A stretch of DNA of 64,000 nucleotides from Litchfieldella xinjiangensis. GTDB taxonomy: Bacteria; Pseudomonadota; Gammaproteobacteria; Pseudomonadales; Halomonadaceae. The translations under genes and the position numbers were made by a program. Where the stretch lies: positions 62,001 through 126,000 of the forward strand of contig NZ_JPZL01000002.1 in the NCBI RefSeq assembly GCF_000759345.1, given 5' to 3'. Positions 8,303-16,526 of this stretch are shown piece by piece (positions within the stretch are counted from its first letter, which is position 1; each line of letters opens with the position of its first letter). Under the pieces are notes generated by a model. That model saw only the letters and a program-made list of their open reading frames with translations. It was not told the origin of the DNA and did not search any database.

Positions 8303-9103
8303 TCAACTGCGGTTGAAGACGATCTCCAGCGCGAACTTGCTACCGAAATAGGCCAGCACCAGGACCAGGCAGCCGCCCAGGGTCCAGCGCACGGCGCGCA
8401 GGCCGCGCCAGCCCAGCCAGTGATGGCCAGCCAGCAGCGTCGAGAAGATTATCCAGGCAACCAGCGACAGGATGGTCTTATGGGCAAGATGCTGCGCGAA
8501 TAGGTTATCGAGGAACACGAAGCCACTGACAATCGCGAGGGTCAGGAGCAGCATGCCTGCCCAGATCAGTTCGAACAGCACGCGTTCCATGGTGAATAGC
8601 GGGGGGAGCGCCTGTACCACGCCGCGAGTATGGTGATGTCTCAGCGCCTGGTTCTGGATGGCCAGCAGCACGGCCTGTATTGCGGCGATCGCGAATAACG
8701 AAAACGCCAAGGCCGAGCTGAGCACATGCAGCGCAATGCCGGGGGAGAGGTTCGCGTCGCGCGCCGGATTGGGCAACCCCGAGGCCAGCAGAAGTGCCAC
8801 CGCCGCAAGCGGGAAGATGCCCACGGCGACGTTGAGCACAGGCTTGATGGTGCTGACCAGTAGCAGCAACCCTACCATGACCGCACTGGCCAGGACGGCG
8901 CTGGCCGAGATGCCGAGCTCGAGTCCGCCGCCTTCCTGCAGGTTGGCGGCGATGGCCAGGGCATGGCAGGCCAGGGCCAGCAGGCCGACGCCGCGTACTA
9001 GTAACGGCCGCTGCGGAACGCGACGAAAGAGCACCAGGCCCTGCCAGGAGGCAGCGCCGAGATAAAACACGATTGCCAGTAGGGCGAAGGGAAGCGCCTG
9101 CAT
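8303..9103 (-). CDS. ypjD: CcsA/YpjD-family inner-membrane protein
   Basis: 266-residue polytopic protein with about eight hydrophobic segments, of the cytochrome c assembly (CcsA/CcmC-like) family as represented by E. coli YpjD. Its partial motif GIALHVLSSALAFSLFAIAA and the C-terminal HKTILSLVAWIIF, HHWLGWRG carry the conserved histidines. The family handles haem in cytochrome maturation, but YpjD itself has no settled role. An upstream GTG at 9196 is in frame; the ATG at 9103 is preferred because MQALPFALLAIV starts directly at the first membrane helix as in YpjD. It is divergent from ffh, a neighbour arrangement also common in related genomes. Confidence 0.8.
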   Translation of the reverse strand: MQALPFALLAIVFYLGAASWQGLVLFRRVPQRPLLVRGVGLLALACHALAIAANLQEGGGLELGISASAVLASAVMVGLLLLVSTIKPVLNVAVGIFPLAAVALLLASGLPNPARDANLSPGIALHVLSSALAFSLFAIAAIQAVLLAIQNQALRHHHTRGVVQALPPLFTMERVLFELIWAGMLLLTLAIVSGFVFLDNLFAQHLAHKTILSLVAWIIFSTLLAGHHWLGWRGLRAVRWTLGGCLVLVLAYFGSKFALEIVFNRS

Positions 9104-9311
9104 GTGGTAGCTGTCCAGGCCGCTGGCGAAGAAGCGCGTCAGCCTCTGCGCTTCTCGGGCGGCGCAATGATAATGGGAAACCTGATCAGGCCCCACTATA
9201 CCGAATCCCCCGGTCGACGCCCAGTCGCGCTATTCGAGGTTGGCACGTAGGCCAACCTGACGGAGTGGCTGACGATGAAGCGGCCATGTCGAGACGCAAG
9301 AAGGCTCTCCA

Positions 9312-9340
9312 TGGAGAGTGCTGAAGGGAAAGCGTATAAT
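9312..9340 (+). promoter_or_regulatory. Sigma-70-type promoter of ffh
   Basis: TATAAT at 9335-9340 with TGGAGA (4 of 6 to consensus) at 9312-9317, 17-bp spacer. A 14-bp perfect palindrome, CTCTCCATGGAGAG at 9305-9318, covers the -35 hexamer. Confidence 0.6.
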
Positions 9341-9391
9341 CCCCCATCAAAGTCAAGGCACCCGCGCCGGATAGGCGCATCGGAGAGGCCC

Positions 9392-10795
9392 ATGTTCGAG
9401 AGTTTGACGGAGCGTCTGTCGCGGACGCTCAAGTCCATCAGCGGTCAGGCCAAGCTGACCGATGACAACATCAAGGATACCCTGCGCGAAGTACGCCGGG
9501 CATTGCTGGAGGCCGACGTGGCATTGCCCGTGGTCAAGGCCTTCATCGACCGCGTGCGGGAGCGGGCAGTCGGCCAGGAGGTGTCGAAAAGCCTCTCGCC
9601 GGGTCAGCAGTTCGTCAAGATCGTCCAGCAGGAACTCGAGGCGATCATGGGCGAGGCCAATGAGGGACTGAACCTCAAGGGCACCCCGTCGGTCGTGCTG
9701 ATGGCAGGTCTGCAAGGGGCGGGTAAGACGACCTCGGTCGCCAAGCTGGCCCGCTATCTGCGCGAGCGCGAAAAGAAGAAAGTGCTGGTGGTATCCACCG
9801 ATATCTATCGCCCGGCGGCCATCGATCAGCTCGAGACCCTGGCCAGGGAAGTGGAGGTCGACTTCTTCCCGTCGACCAGCGACCAGAAACCGGTCGACAT
9901 CGCCCAGGCAGCACTCAAGCACGCCAAAATCCAGTTTCATGACGTGGTGCTGGTAGATACGGCCGGTCGCCTGCATGTCGATACCGACATGATGGACGAG
10001 ATCCAGGCGCTTCATAAGGTCATTGCGCCGCAAGAGACGCTGTTCGTCGTCGATGCCATGACCGGCCAGGATGCGGCCAATACCGCCAAGGCCTTCCATG
10101 AAGCATTGCCGCTCACCGGTGTGATCCTGACCAAGGCCGATGGTGATGCCCGCGGCGGGGCTGCCCTGTCGGTTCGCCATATTACCGGCAAGCCGATCAA
10201 GTTCATGGGCGTGGGCGAAAAGGTCGATGCCCTGGAGCCTTTCCATCCCGACCGTGTGGCGTCCCGCATCCTTGGCATGGGCGATGTGCTCTCGTTGATC
10301 GAGGAAGCCGAGCGCACCGTCGACAAGGGCAAGGCCGAAAAGCTGGCCAAGAAGGTCAAGAAGGGCGAGGGGTTCGATCTCGAGGACTTCCGTGACCAGC
10401 TTCAGCAGCTCAAGAAGATGGGCGGAATGAGCGGATTGATGTCCAAGTTGCCGGGCATGGGCCAGATGGCCGAGATGGCGCAGGGGCCGGGGCCGGAGAA
10501 GGAGCTCGGCAAGCTCGAGGCATTGATCAACTCCATGACGCCCAAGGAGCGCCATAAGCCCGAAATCATCAACGGCTCACGTAAGCGTCGCATCGCCGCG
10601 GGAGCGGGACTGCAGGTGCCTGACCTGAATCGCCTGCTCAAGCAGCATAAGCAGATGCAGAAGATGATGAAGAAGGCCGGCAAGAAAGGCGGCATGCAAA
10701 AAATGATGCGTGGCATGTCCGGAATGATGGGCGGTGGCGGCGGCCCGGGTGGCCCGGGTGGCATGGGCGGCCCCGGAGGCATGCCTTGGCGCTGA
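9392..10795 (+). CDS. ffh: Signal recognition particle GTPase Ffh
   Basis: 467-residue SRP54 protein that binds signal sequences of nascent membrane proteins and, with 4.5S RNA, delivers ribosomes to FtsY. N domain (about 1-90), G domain with GLQGAGKTT (P loop, about 105-113), DTAGR and TKADGDARGG, and a methionine-rich M domain (about 300-430) with GMSGLMSKLPGMGQM and the RNA-binding helix-turn-helix SRKRRIAAGAG. The C-terminus ends in a Gly/Met/Pro tract. ATG at 9392 gives the standard MFESLTERLS start, with GGAGAGG about 5 bases before it; longer in-frame starts are not supported by the family. The partner receptor FtsY is also in this window. Confidence 0.97.
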   Translation: MFESLTERLSRTLKSISGQAKLTDDNIKDTLREVRRALLEADVALPVVKAFIDRVRERAVGQEVSKSLSPGQQFVKIVQQELEAIMGEANEGLNLKGTPSVVLMAGLQGAGKTTSVAKLARYLREREKKKVLVVSTDIYRPAAIDQLETLAREVEVDFFPSTSDQKPVDIAQAALKHAKIQFHDVVLVDTAGRLHVDTDMMDEIQALHKVIAPQETLFVVDAMTGQDAANTAKAFHEALPLTGVILTKADGDARGGAALSVRHITGKPIKFMGVGEKVDALEPFHPDRVASRILGMGDVLSLIEEAERTVDKGKAEKLAKKVKKGEGFDLEDFRDQLQQLKKMGGMSGLMSKLPGMGQMAEMAQGPGPEKELGKLEALINSMTPKERHKPEIINGSRKRRIAAGAGLQVPDLNRLLKQHKQMQKMMKKAGKKGGMQKMMRGMSGMMGGGGGPGGPGGMGGPGGMPWR

Positions 10796-10816
10796 TCGGC
10801 GCGCCACGGAAAAAGG

Positions 10817-10845
10817 TTTCCAAGCGGCATCGATTTCCGTAGAAT
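10817..10845 (+). promoter_or_regulatory. Promoter of the rpsP-rimM-trmD-rplS operon
   Basis: TTTCCA (10817-10822) and TAGAAT (10840-10845) with a 17-bp spacer, about 190 bases ahead of rpsP. The 5' untranslated leader this implies (about 185 nt) has no recognised element that I can identify. Confidence 0.5.
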
Positions 10846-11036
10846 GCTGCGTCTTCGTGGCAGGACCGCACGCCGCGCCGTGACATCAGGCTGTCGGACG
10901 GCGTCAATGCTTGCCGAAAGGCACGCCGCCGAGGCCACGTTCCTCTCCCGGCTTGGGGGAGGGCGACAAGGAAAGACCCGGCTCGAGGTCGGGGCTATCG
11001 ATATTTCAGACATTCAACCGAAGGACAGTTAACGCC

Positions 11037-11285
11037 ATGGTTACCATTCGTCTGGCACGTGGTGGCGCCAAGAAGCGTCCCTTCTACCACCTGGCCGTCA
11101 GCGACTCTCGCAAATCTCGCGATGGTCGTTTCATCGAGCGTGTGGGCTTCTTCAACCCGGTCGCCCGTGGTCAGGAAGAGCGCCTGCGCGTCGATCTGGA
11201 TCGCGTCGCTCATTGGCAGAGCCAGGGTGCGCAGGTCTCTGCACGCGTCAGCCAGCTGCTCAAGGAAGCCCGCAAGCAGGCCTGA
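11037..11285 (+). CDS. rpsP: 30S ribosomal protein S16
   Basis: 82 residues, the normal S16 length, beginning [19 protein letters not shown], a highly conserved S16 N-terminus, followed by [15 protein letters not shown]16 binds 16S rRNA early in 30S assembly. First gene of the S16-RimM-TrmD-L19 ribosome operon, a gene order shared across many bacteria. The ATG at 11037 is chosen over an upstream in-frame start because it gives the family N-terminus. Confidence 0.97.
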   Translation: MVTIRLARGGAKKRPFYHLAVSDSRKSRDGRFIERVGFFNPVARGQEERLRVDLDRVAHWQSQGAQVSARVSQLLKEARKQA

Positions 11286-11331
11286 GCCTGCTGCGGTATT
11301 GTAGAACCCCGCCACGATAGGCTGAGATCGC

Positions 11332-11883
11332 ATGGCTGGCGACACGCCGACACAGGGCAATGAGGACGCCGAGTACGTAGTGCTGGGCAAGCTGACCAGC
11401 CCTTATGGGGTCAAGGGTTGGCTGCGCATCTATTCGTACACCAGTCCTATGGAAGGCATCCTCGAATATCCCCAGTGGCGAATCCGTCAGGCGGATCAGT
11501 TGAGAACGCTGAGGCTTGACCAGGGCCGCCGTCAAGGCAAGGGGTTGGTCGCGAGCCTGGTGGGGGTCGATAGCCGCGAGCAGGCCGAGGCGCTTGCCGG
11601 GGCCGAGATTCTGCTCCCCAAGCAGGTGCTGCCGGAGCTGGAGCCAGGCGATTATTACTGGCACCAACTGGAGGGGCTGCGGGTTACCACTCGCGAAGGC
11701 GTTCCCCTCGGGCGCGTGAACTATCTGTTCGAGACTGGTGCCAACGACGTGATGGTGGTCAAGGGGGATGACGAGGCTGTGGATACGCGTGAGCGACTGC
11801 TGCCTTTCCTCCCCGATCAGGTGATCGTCGATGTCGATCTCGAGCGTGGCGAGATGACGGTGAACTGGGATCCTGAATTCTAG
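11332..11883 (+). CDS. rimM: Ribosome maturation factor RimM
   Basis: 183 residues. N-terminal RimM barrel (about 18-100) with YVVLGKLTSPYGVKGWLRIYS, then a PRC-barrel (about 105-180) with YYWHQLEGLRV and DVMVVKG, LLPFLPDQVIVDVDL. RimM binds S19 in the 30S head and assists 16S rRNA processing. Located 46 bases after rpsP and 67 bases before trmD, in the canonical operon. Confidence 0.95.
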   Translation: MAGDTPTQGNEDAEYVVLGKLTSPYGVKGWLRIYSYTSPMEGILEYPQWRIRQADQLRTLRLDQGRRQGKGLVASLVGVDSREQAEALAGAEILLPKQVLPELEPGDYYWHQLEGLRVTTREGVPLGRVNYLFETGANDVMVVKGDDEAVDTRERLLPFLPDQVIVDVDLERGEMTVNWDPEF

Positions 11884-11950
11884 AGCGATCCCAGGCGCGT
11901 CGAAACAGGCTCGACCCGAACAGGCTTGAGCCGAACAGGATACTGCTGTC

Positions 11951-12736
11951 GTGTGGATTGGTGTCGTTTCACTGTTTCCCGAAATGTTCGACGCGATCAC
12001 CCAGCATGGTGTGACCGGACGTGCAGTACAGCAAGGGCTCCTTGATCTCGAATTCTGGAACCCTCGGGAATATGCCACCGACAGGCATCGTACCGTGGAC
12101 GATCGGCCCTACGGGGGCGGTCCCGGGATGTTGATGAAGGTTGCCACCCTGCGCGGCGCGATTGCGGATGCCCGCAAGCGTGCCGAGGTGGCAACGGGGC
12201 GTCCCGCCAAAGTGATCTATTTGTCGCCACAGGGGCGACCTCTGGATCAGCGGGGCGTGCAGGAGCTGGCGGCTGGCGGGCCCCTCGTGGTGGTCGCCGG
12301 TCGCTATGAAGGCATCGATGAGCGTGTCGTGGAGAGCGATGTCGATGAGGAGTGGTCGATCGGCGATTACGTGCTGAGCGGTGGCGAACTGCCGGCGATG
12401 GTGCTGATCGATGCGGCCGCTCGGCTGGTGCCGGGTGTGCTCGGGCATCAGGACTCGGCAGTCGAGGACTCCTTCAACGACGGCTTGCTTGACTGCCCCC
12501 ACTACACGCGGCCCGAAGTGATCGAGGGCAAGGCGGTGCCTGAGGTCCTGTTGAGCGGCAATCATGCGGCGATCAGGCGCTGGCGCCTGAAGCAGTCTCT
12601 GGGGCGCACGTGGTTGAAGCGTCCCGACCTGCTGGAAGGCAGGGCCCTGGACCGTGAGCAGCAATCGCTGCTGGACGAGTTCATCGCAGAATACGCCACA
12701 CAGGCGGAGGTGCAGGACAGCAAAACCTCGGATTGA
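11951..12736 (+). CDS. trmD: tRNA (guanine-37-N1) methyltransferase TrmD
   Basis: 261-residue SPOUT-class methyltransferase that places m1G37 in tRNAs for Leu, Pro and Arg, preventing +1 frameshifting. Visible signatures: [16 protein letters not shown] at the start, [14 protein letters not shown] (about 38-51), and the trefoil-knot motifs [21 protein letters not shown] and [20 protein letters not shown]. The start is GTG at 11951. Third gene of the S16-RimM-TrmD-L19 operon. Confidence 0.97.
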   Translation: MWIGVVSLFPEMFDAITQHGVTGRAVQQGLLDLEFWNPREYATDRHRTVDDRPYGGGPGMLMKVATLRGAIADARKRAEVATGRPAKVIYLSPQGRPLDQRGVQELAAGGPLVVVAGRYEGIDERVVESDVDEEWSIGDYVLSGGELPAMVLIDAAARLVPGVLGHQDSAVEDSFNDGLLDCPHYTRPEVIEGKAVPEVLLSGNHAAIRRWRLKQSLGRTWLKRPDLLEGRALDREQQSLLDEFIAEYATQAEVQDSKTSD

Positions 12737-12846
12737 GGGTCCTGCGTCACACACGAGTCGACTCCCGCGCCATCCCATCAGGGCCGCGTCGGGATCACAG
12801 CCAGCGGCCACGGTCGTTGGATGGGCAAAACATTGAGGAGCTAGCA

Positions 12847-13203
12847 ATGAGTAGCAAGAGCAAAGTGATCCAGGCGATCGAAGCCGAGCAGATGGCCAAG
12901 GAAATCCCGGGCTTCGCCCCCGGTGACACCATCGTGGTACAGGTCAAGGTTCGTGAAGGCAACCGTGAGCGTCTCCAGGCCTTCGAAGGTGTGGTGATCG
13001 GCAAGCGCAACCGCGGCCTGAACTCCGCCTTCACCGTGCGCAAGGTTTCCCATGGTGTGGGCGTCGAGCGTACCTTCCAGACATACAGCCCGCTGGTCGA
13101 CTCCATCGAGGTCAAGCGTCGCGGCGACGTGCGTCAGGCCAAGCTGTACTACCTGCGCGAGCGCAGCGGCAAGTCTGCTCGTATCAAGGAAAAGCTGGCC
13201 TAA
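12847..13203 (+). CDS. rplS: 50S ribosomal protein L19
   Basis: 118 residues, the usual L19 size, at the 30S-50S interface. Signatures include [31 protein letters not shown] and [11 protein letters not shown] at 12847 follows GAGGAG with good spacing; a longer in-frame extension is not supported by the family. The 110-base stretch before it, after trmD, holds no gene. Last gene of its operon; an inverted repeat follows. Confidence 0.97.
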   Translation: MSSKSKVIQAIEAEQMAKEIPGFAPGDTIVVQVKVREGNRERLQAFEGVVIGKRNRGLNSAFTVRKVSHGVGVERTFQTYSPLVDSIEVKRRGDVRQAKLYYLRERSGKSARIKEKLA

Positions 13204-13240
13204 GCAGGCCGCTGTGGTGCGGGGCGTTGTTCCTCGCTCC

Positions 13241-13277
13241 CGAGACCCCGTCACCGCTTGCGCGGGGCGGGGTCTCG
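13241..13277 (+). terminator. Probable terminator after rplS
   Basis: 10-bp perfect stem CGAGACCCCG / CGGGGTCTCG with a 17-base loop. T run is weak (TTGCTTT), so termination may be partial and some transcripts may continue into xerD. Confidence 0.6.
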
Positions 13278-13299
13278 TTGCTTTAGGGCGCGAATCCCA

Positions 13300-14199
13300 A
13301 TGACACTCATTGATTCTCAACCGCTGATCGATGCCTTCCTCGATGCCTTGTGGTTGGAGCAGGGCGCCAGCGAAAATACGCTGGCCGCGTATCGCCGCGA
13401 TCTCCTGGCCTGGCAGGATCGCCTCGCTGCCCAGGACGAGGGCTTGCTGACACCAGGGCTGGATGCACTGCCCGACTGGCTGGATCAGCGCCGCGCGGCG
13501 GGCTATCAACTGCGCTCAAATGCAAGACTGCTATCGAGCCTGAGGCGGTTCTATCGTTGGGCATTGGTCGAGGGCAAGCTCCAGCATGATCCGCTGGCTG
13601 AGGTACGGCTGCCTCGGGTGCAGCCTCGCCTTCCGGATACGCTCGATGAGGATGAGGTCCTTCGGCTGCTGGAAGCGCCCGACGTAGCGACCCCGCTGGG
13701 GCTGCGCGATCGCGCCATGCTCGAGGTGTTATACGCCAGCGGGCTACGCGTTTCGGAACTGGTCGGGCTCACGCTGGCATCGATCAACCTGCGCCAGGGT
13801 GTGGTGCGGGTGATCGGCAAGGGCGACAAGGAGCGGCTGGTGCCGATAGGCGAGGAAGCGATAACCTGGCTGGAACGCTACCTGCGAAGCGGACGCGCGG
13901 CACTGATGCAGGACGTGACGCGGGCGCCAGTATTTCCGGGGCGCGGTGATGGGTTCATGACTCGTCAGACCTTCTGGCACCGAGTCAAGGCGCATGCCTT
14001 GACGGCCGGTATCGACAAGCCATTATCGCCGCATACCCTGCGCCATGCCTTTGCCACGCATTTATTGAATCATGGCGCCAACTTGCGTGTCGTACAGCTA
14101 CTGCTGGGGCATAGCGACCTATCGACCACGCAGATTTATACGCATGTCGCCCAGGCACGCCTGGAGGCATTGCATGCTGCCCATCATCCTCGAGGTTGA
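13300..14199 (+). CDS. xerD: Site-specific tyrosine recombinase XerD
   Basis: 299 residues. With XerC it resolves chromosome dimers at dif, activated by FtsK. SAM-like N-terminal domain (about 1-110), then the catalytic domain with Arg150 (GLRVSEL), Lys174, His245 and Arg248 (HTLRHAFATHLL), His271 (GHSDLSTTQIY) and the nucleophile Tyr280. These match the spacing of E. coli XerD to within two residues. ATG at 13300 is taken because it gives the usual N-terminus; an upstream in-frame start would add a tail overlapping the terminator hairpin. dsbC follows after 3 bases, as in Pseudomonas. Confidence 0.93.
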   Translation: MTLIDSQPLIDAFLDALWLEQGASENTLAAYRRDLLAWQDRLAAQDEGLLTPGLDALPDWLDQRRAAGYQLRSNARLLSSLRRFYRWALVEGKLQHDPLAEVRLPRVQPRLPDTLDEDEVLRLLEAPDVATPLGLRDRAMLEVLYASGLRVSELVGLTLASINLRQGVVRVIGKGDKERLVPIGEEAITWLERYLRSGRAALMQDVTRAPVFPGRGDGFMTRQTFWHRVKAHALTAGIDKPLSPHTLRHAFATHLLNHGANLRVVQLLLGHSDLSTTQIYTHVAQARLEALHAAHHPRG

Positions 14200-14202
14200 T
14201 CT

Positions 14203-14952
14203 ATGAAGTGTGTATTGAAGCCGGCCCTGATGGCCATGACGACGACACTGCTCGCCGCTGTGGCGTGTTTAACGCCGGTATGGGCCGATACGCCCGAGGC
14301 ACTGACAGAGCGGCTCTCCGTCAACGGTAAGCCGATGCCCGTTTCTGAGGTGCGAGAGACGCCCCTCGAGGGCTTCTACGAAGTGCGTCTGGAAAATGGC
14401 GAGACCTTTTATAGTGACGCCGAAGGCACGCATTTTCTGGTAGGCGATCTGTACCGCAACGGTGACGATGGGCTGGTCAACTTGACCGAGCAGCGCCGCG
14501 ACGCCGAGCGGGATGAGCGCCTGGATGCCATTCCCGAGAGTGAGCGGGTCGTGTTTCGTGGCACAGGGGAGACCCGCGCCGTGGTCCGCGTATTTACCGA
14601 TACCACCTGCCCCTATTGCCAGCGGCTGCATGAGGAGGTACCCAAGCTCAACGAGATGGGCGTCGAAGTGCATTACCTGGCCTTCCCGCGGGCAGGTGTC
14701 GACTCCGAAGGGGGGCGTACGTTACGTCAGATCTGGTGTGCGGAGAACCCCGCCGAGGCCATGAATGCCGCCAAGCGCGAGGAAACGATTTCGGGTACCG
14801 CAGATTGCGACAATCCGGTCGAGGCGCAGTATCATCTCGGCATGGAGCTTGGCGTTCAGGGCACCCCGGCCATTATCATGCCCGATGGCCGAATGGTGCC
14901 GGGCTATGTGCCCGCTGAACGCCTGGTCGAGATGCTCGGCCTGAACGATTGA
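14203..14952 (+). CDS. dsbC: Thiol:disulfide interchange protein DsbC
   Basis: 249-residue periplasmic disulfide isomerase. Signal peptide at residues 1-28 (cleavage after PVWA), dimerisation domain (about 30-90), and a thioredoxin-fold domain with CPYC at 136-139 and the cis-proline loop GTPA. A second cysteine pair (QIWCAEN and ADCDNP) corresponds to the structural disulfide in DsbC. It works on misoxidised proteins and is kept reduced by DsbD, which is not in this window. It lies 3 bases after xerD and upstream of hom. Confidence 0.93.
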   Translation: MKCVLKPALMAMTTTLLAAVACLTPVWADTPEALTERLSVNGKPMPVSEVRETPLEGFYEVRLENGETFYSDAEGTHFLVGDLYRNGDDGLVNLTEQRRDAERDERLDAIPESERVVFRGTGETRAVVRVFTDTTCPYCQRLHEEVPKLNEMGVEVHYLAFPRAGVDSEGGRTLRQIWCAENPAEAMNAAKREETISGTADCDNPVEAQYHLGMELGVQGTPAIIMPDGRMVPGYVPAERLVEMLGLND

Positions 14953-15040
14953 ACGCTGGCACGACAGAAGTCGCCAGGGAGTGGCCGCGATCGCCACATG
15001 CCTGAGTCGACCACACGACACGAGCAAGGGGATTACGACG

Positions 15041-16357
15041 TTGAAACCGGTGAGAGTAGGAATCTGTGGGCTGGGTACCGTGGGCAGCGGCACCTTCAAT
15101 GTTCTCACGCGCAATGCCGATGAGATTGCGCGACGCGCGGGTCGGCCGATCGTCATCGAGCAGATCGCGATGCGCCGTGACAACGAGGATTGCGATACCA
15201 CCGGCGTCAAATGCACCTACGATATCTTCGAGGTTGCCAAGAATCCCGATGTAGATGTGTTGGTTGAGTTGATCGGCGGGTATGACGTGGCCCGTGAGCT
15301 GGTTCTCATGGCCATCGATCACGGCAAGCATGTGGTGACGGCCAACAAGGCCTTGATCGCGGTACATGGCAACGAGATTTTCCAGGCGGCCCACGAGAAG
15401 GGCGTCATTGTCGCCTTCGAGGCCGCCGTGGCGGGCGGCATCCCGGTCATCAAGTCGCTGCGCGAAGGGCTGGGAGCCAATCGTATCGAGTGGCTGGCCG
15501 GTATCATCAACGGGACCGGCAACTACATTCTTACGCACATGCGTGACGAGGGAAGGGCATTCGAGGACGTCCTCGCCGAAGCGCAGGCGCTGGGCTATGC
15601 CGAATCGGACCCGACCTTCGACGTGGAAGGTATCGATGCCGCCCACAAGCTGACCATTCTGGCCTCCATTGCCTATGGCGTGCCGTTGCAGTTCGAGAAG
15701 GCCTACACCGAAGGTATTTCGCGGATTACCTCCGAGGATGTCGAGCAGGCCGATAACCTGGGTTACATCATCAAGCACCTGGGCATCTCCAAGCGTACCG
15801 ATGCCGGGTACGAGCTGCGCGTGCACCCCACGCTGATCCCCAAGGAACGCCTGCTGGCCAACGTTCATGGTGTAAAGAATGCGATTGCCGTGATGGGTGA
15901 TGCCGTCGGCCCGACGCTCTACTACGGCGCGGGTGCCGGCTCCGAGCCCACCGCCTCCGCAGTGGTCGCCGATTTGCTCGACGTGGCTCGCGACATCACC
16001 ACCGATCACCACTATCGCGTACCCTACCTGGCCTTCAGCGGCATTCACGATGGCGATGGCAGCCTGCCGATCCTACCCATGGAGGATATCGTCACCGCCT
16101 ACTACCTGCGCTTGCTGGCTGTGGATCGCCCGGGGGTACTGGCGCGCGTGGCGACCATCCTCTCCGAGCAGGGGATCTCGATCGAGGCGATCATCCAGAA
16201 GGAAGCCACCGAAGGCGAGCTGGTACCGATCATCCTGCTCACCCATCGCACCCGCGAAAAGAATATGAATGAGGTCATTCGCCAGCTCGAATCGCTGTCC
16301 GACATCGCCGGACCGGTGACGCGGATTCGGGTCGAGTCTCTCGATGAAGGTGAATGA
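15041..16357 (+). CDS. hom: Homoserine dehydrogenase
   Basis: 438-residue monofunctional enzyme that reduces aspartate semialdehyde to homoserine with NAD(P)H. N-terminal Rossmann motif GICGLGTVGSGT, catalytic region with AAVAGGIPVIKSLREG and GIINGTGNYIL, and a C-terminal ACT domain (about 355-435; LRLLAVDRPGVLARVATIL) for feedback control by threonine. The start is inferred to be TTG at 15041, preceded by AAGGGG; the longer frame begins at a GTG 60 bases earlier and adds residues not typical of the family. Upstream of thrC with a 169-base gap holding a structured repeat. Confidence 0.95.
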   Translation: MKPVRVGICGLGTVGSGTFNVLTRNADEIARRAGRPIVIEQIAMRRDNEDCDTTGVKCTYDIFEVAKNPDVDVLVELIGGYDVARELVLMAIDHGKHVVTANKALIAVHGNEIFQAAHEKGVIVAFEAAVAGGIPVIKSLREGLGANRIEWLAGIINGTGNYILTHMRDEGRAFEDVLAEAQALGYAESDPTFDVEGIDAAHKLTILASIAYGVPLQFEKAYTEGISRITSEDVEQADNLGYIIKHLGISKRTDAGYELRVHPTLIPKERLLANVHGVKNAIAVMGDAVGPTLYYGAGAGSEPTASAVVADLLDVARDITTDHHYRVPYLAFSGIHDGDGSLPILPMEDIVTAYYLRLLAVDRPGVLARVATILSEQGISIEAIIQKEATEGELVPIILLTHRTREKNMNEVIRQLESLSDIAGPVTRIRVESLDEGE

Positions 16358-16383
16358 CCACTGACAGGTGCGTGCTGAAAGGT

Positions 16384-16480
16384 TTCAGGTCCAGACATAA
16401 GCGAAGCGTCTTTTTCAGGGATGAAAAAGCCGAGCGCCCAGGGATGGGTTCATAGCGTCTTCGCAACGTCTGGACCTGAA
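16384..16480. other. 97-base nested palindrome between hom and thrC (possible structured leader RNA or repeat)
   Basis: Three nested stems: an outer perfect 13-bp pair TTCAGGTCCAGAC (16384-16396) with GTCTGGACCTGAA (16468-16480), a 6-bp pair GCGAAG (16401-16406) with CTTCGC (16459-16464), and an internal 8-bp hairpin CTTTTTCA/TGAAAAAG (16410-16429, loop GGGA). It ends 46 bases before thrC. It could be a thrC leader RNA, or a dispersed palindromic element. No known family recognised. Confidence 0.7.
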
Positions 16481-16526
16481 TGACGGTGGCCCGGGATGTC
16501 TTTGAGCTGGATGACAGGAATATCAA

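Noticed and set aside
9104-9196. GTG start 93 bases upstream for the YpjD-like gene
   Set aside because: Adds a hydrophilic tail not seen in YpjD; the ATG at 9103 begins directly at the first membrane helix.
9353-10555. Long open frame of about 400 codons on the minus strand, opposite ffh
   Set aside because: Fully antisense to a certain gene, His/Leu-rich translation with no family match; such shadow frames arise from high GC at third positions.
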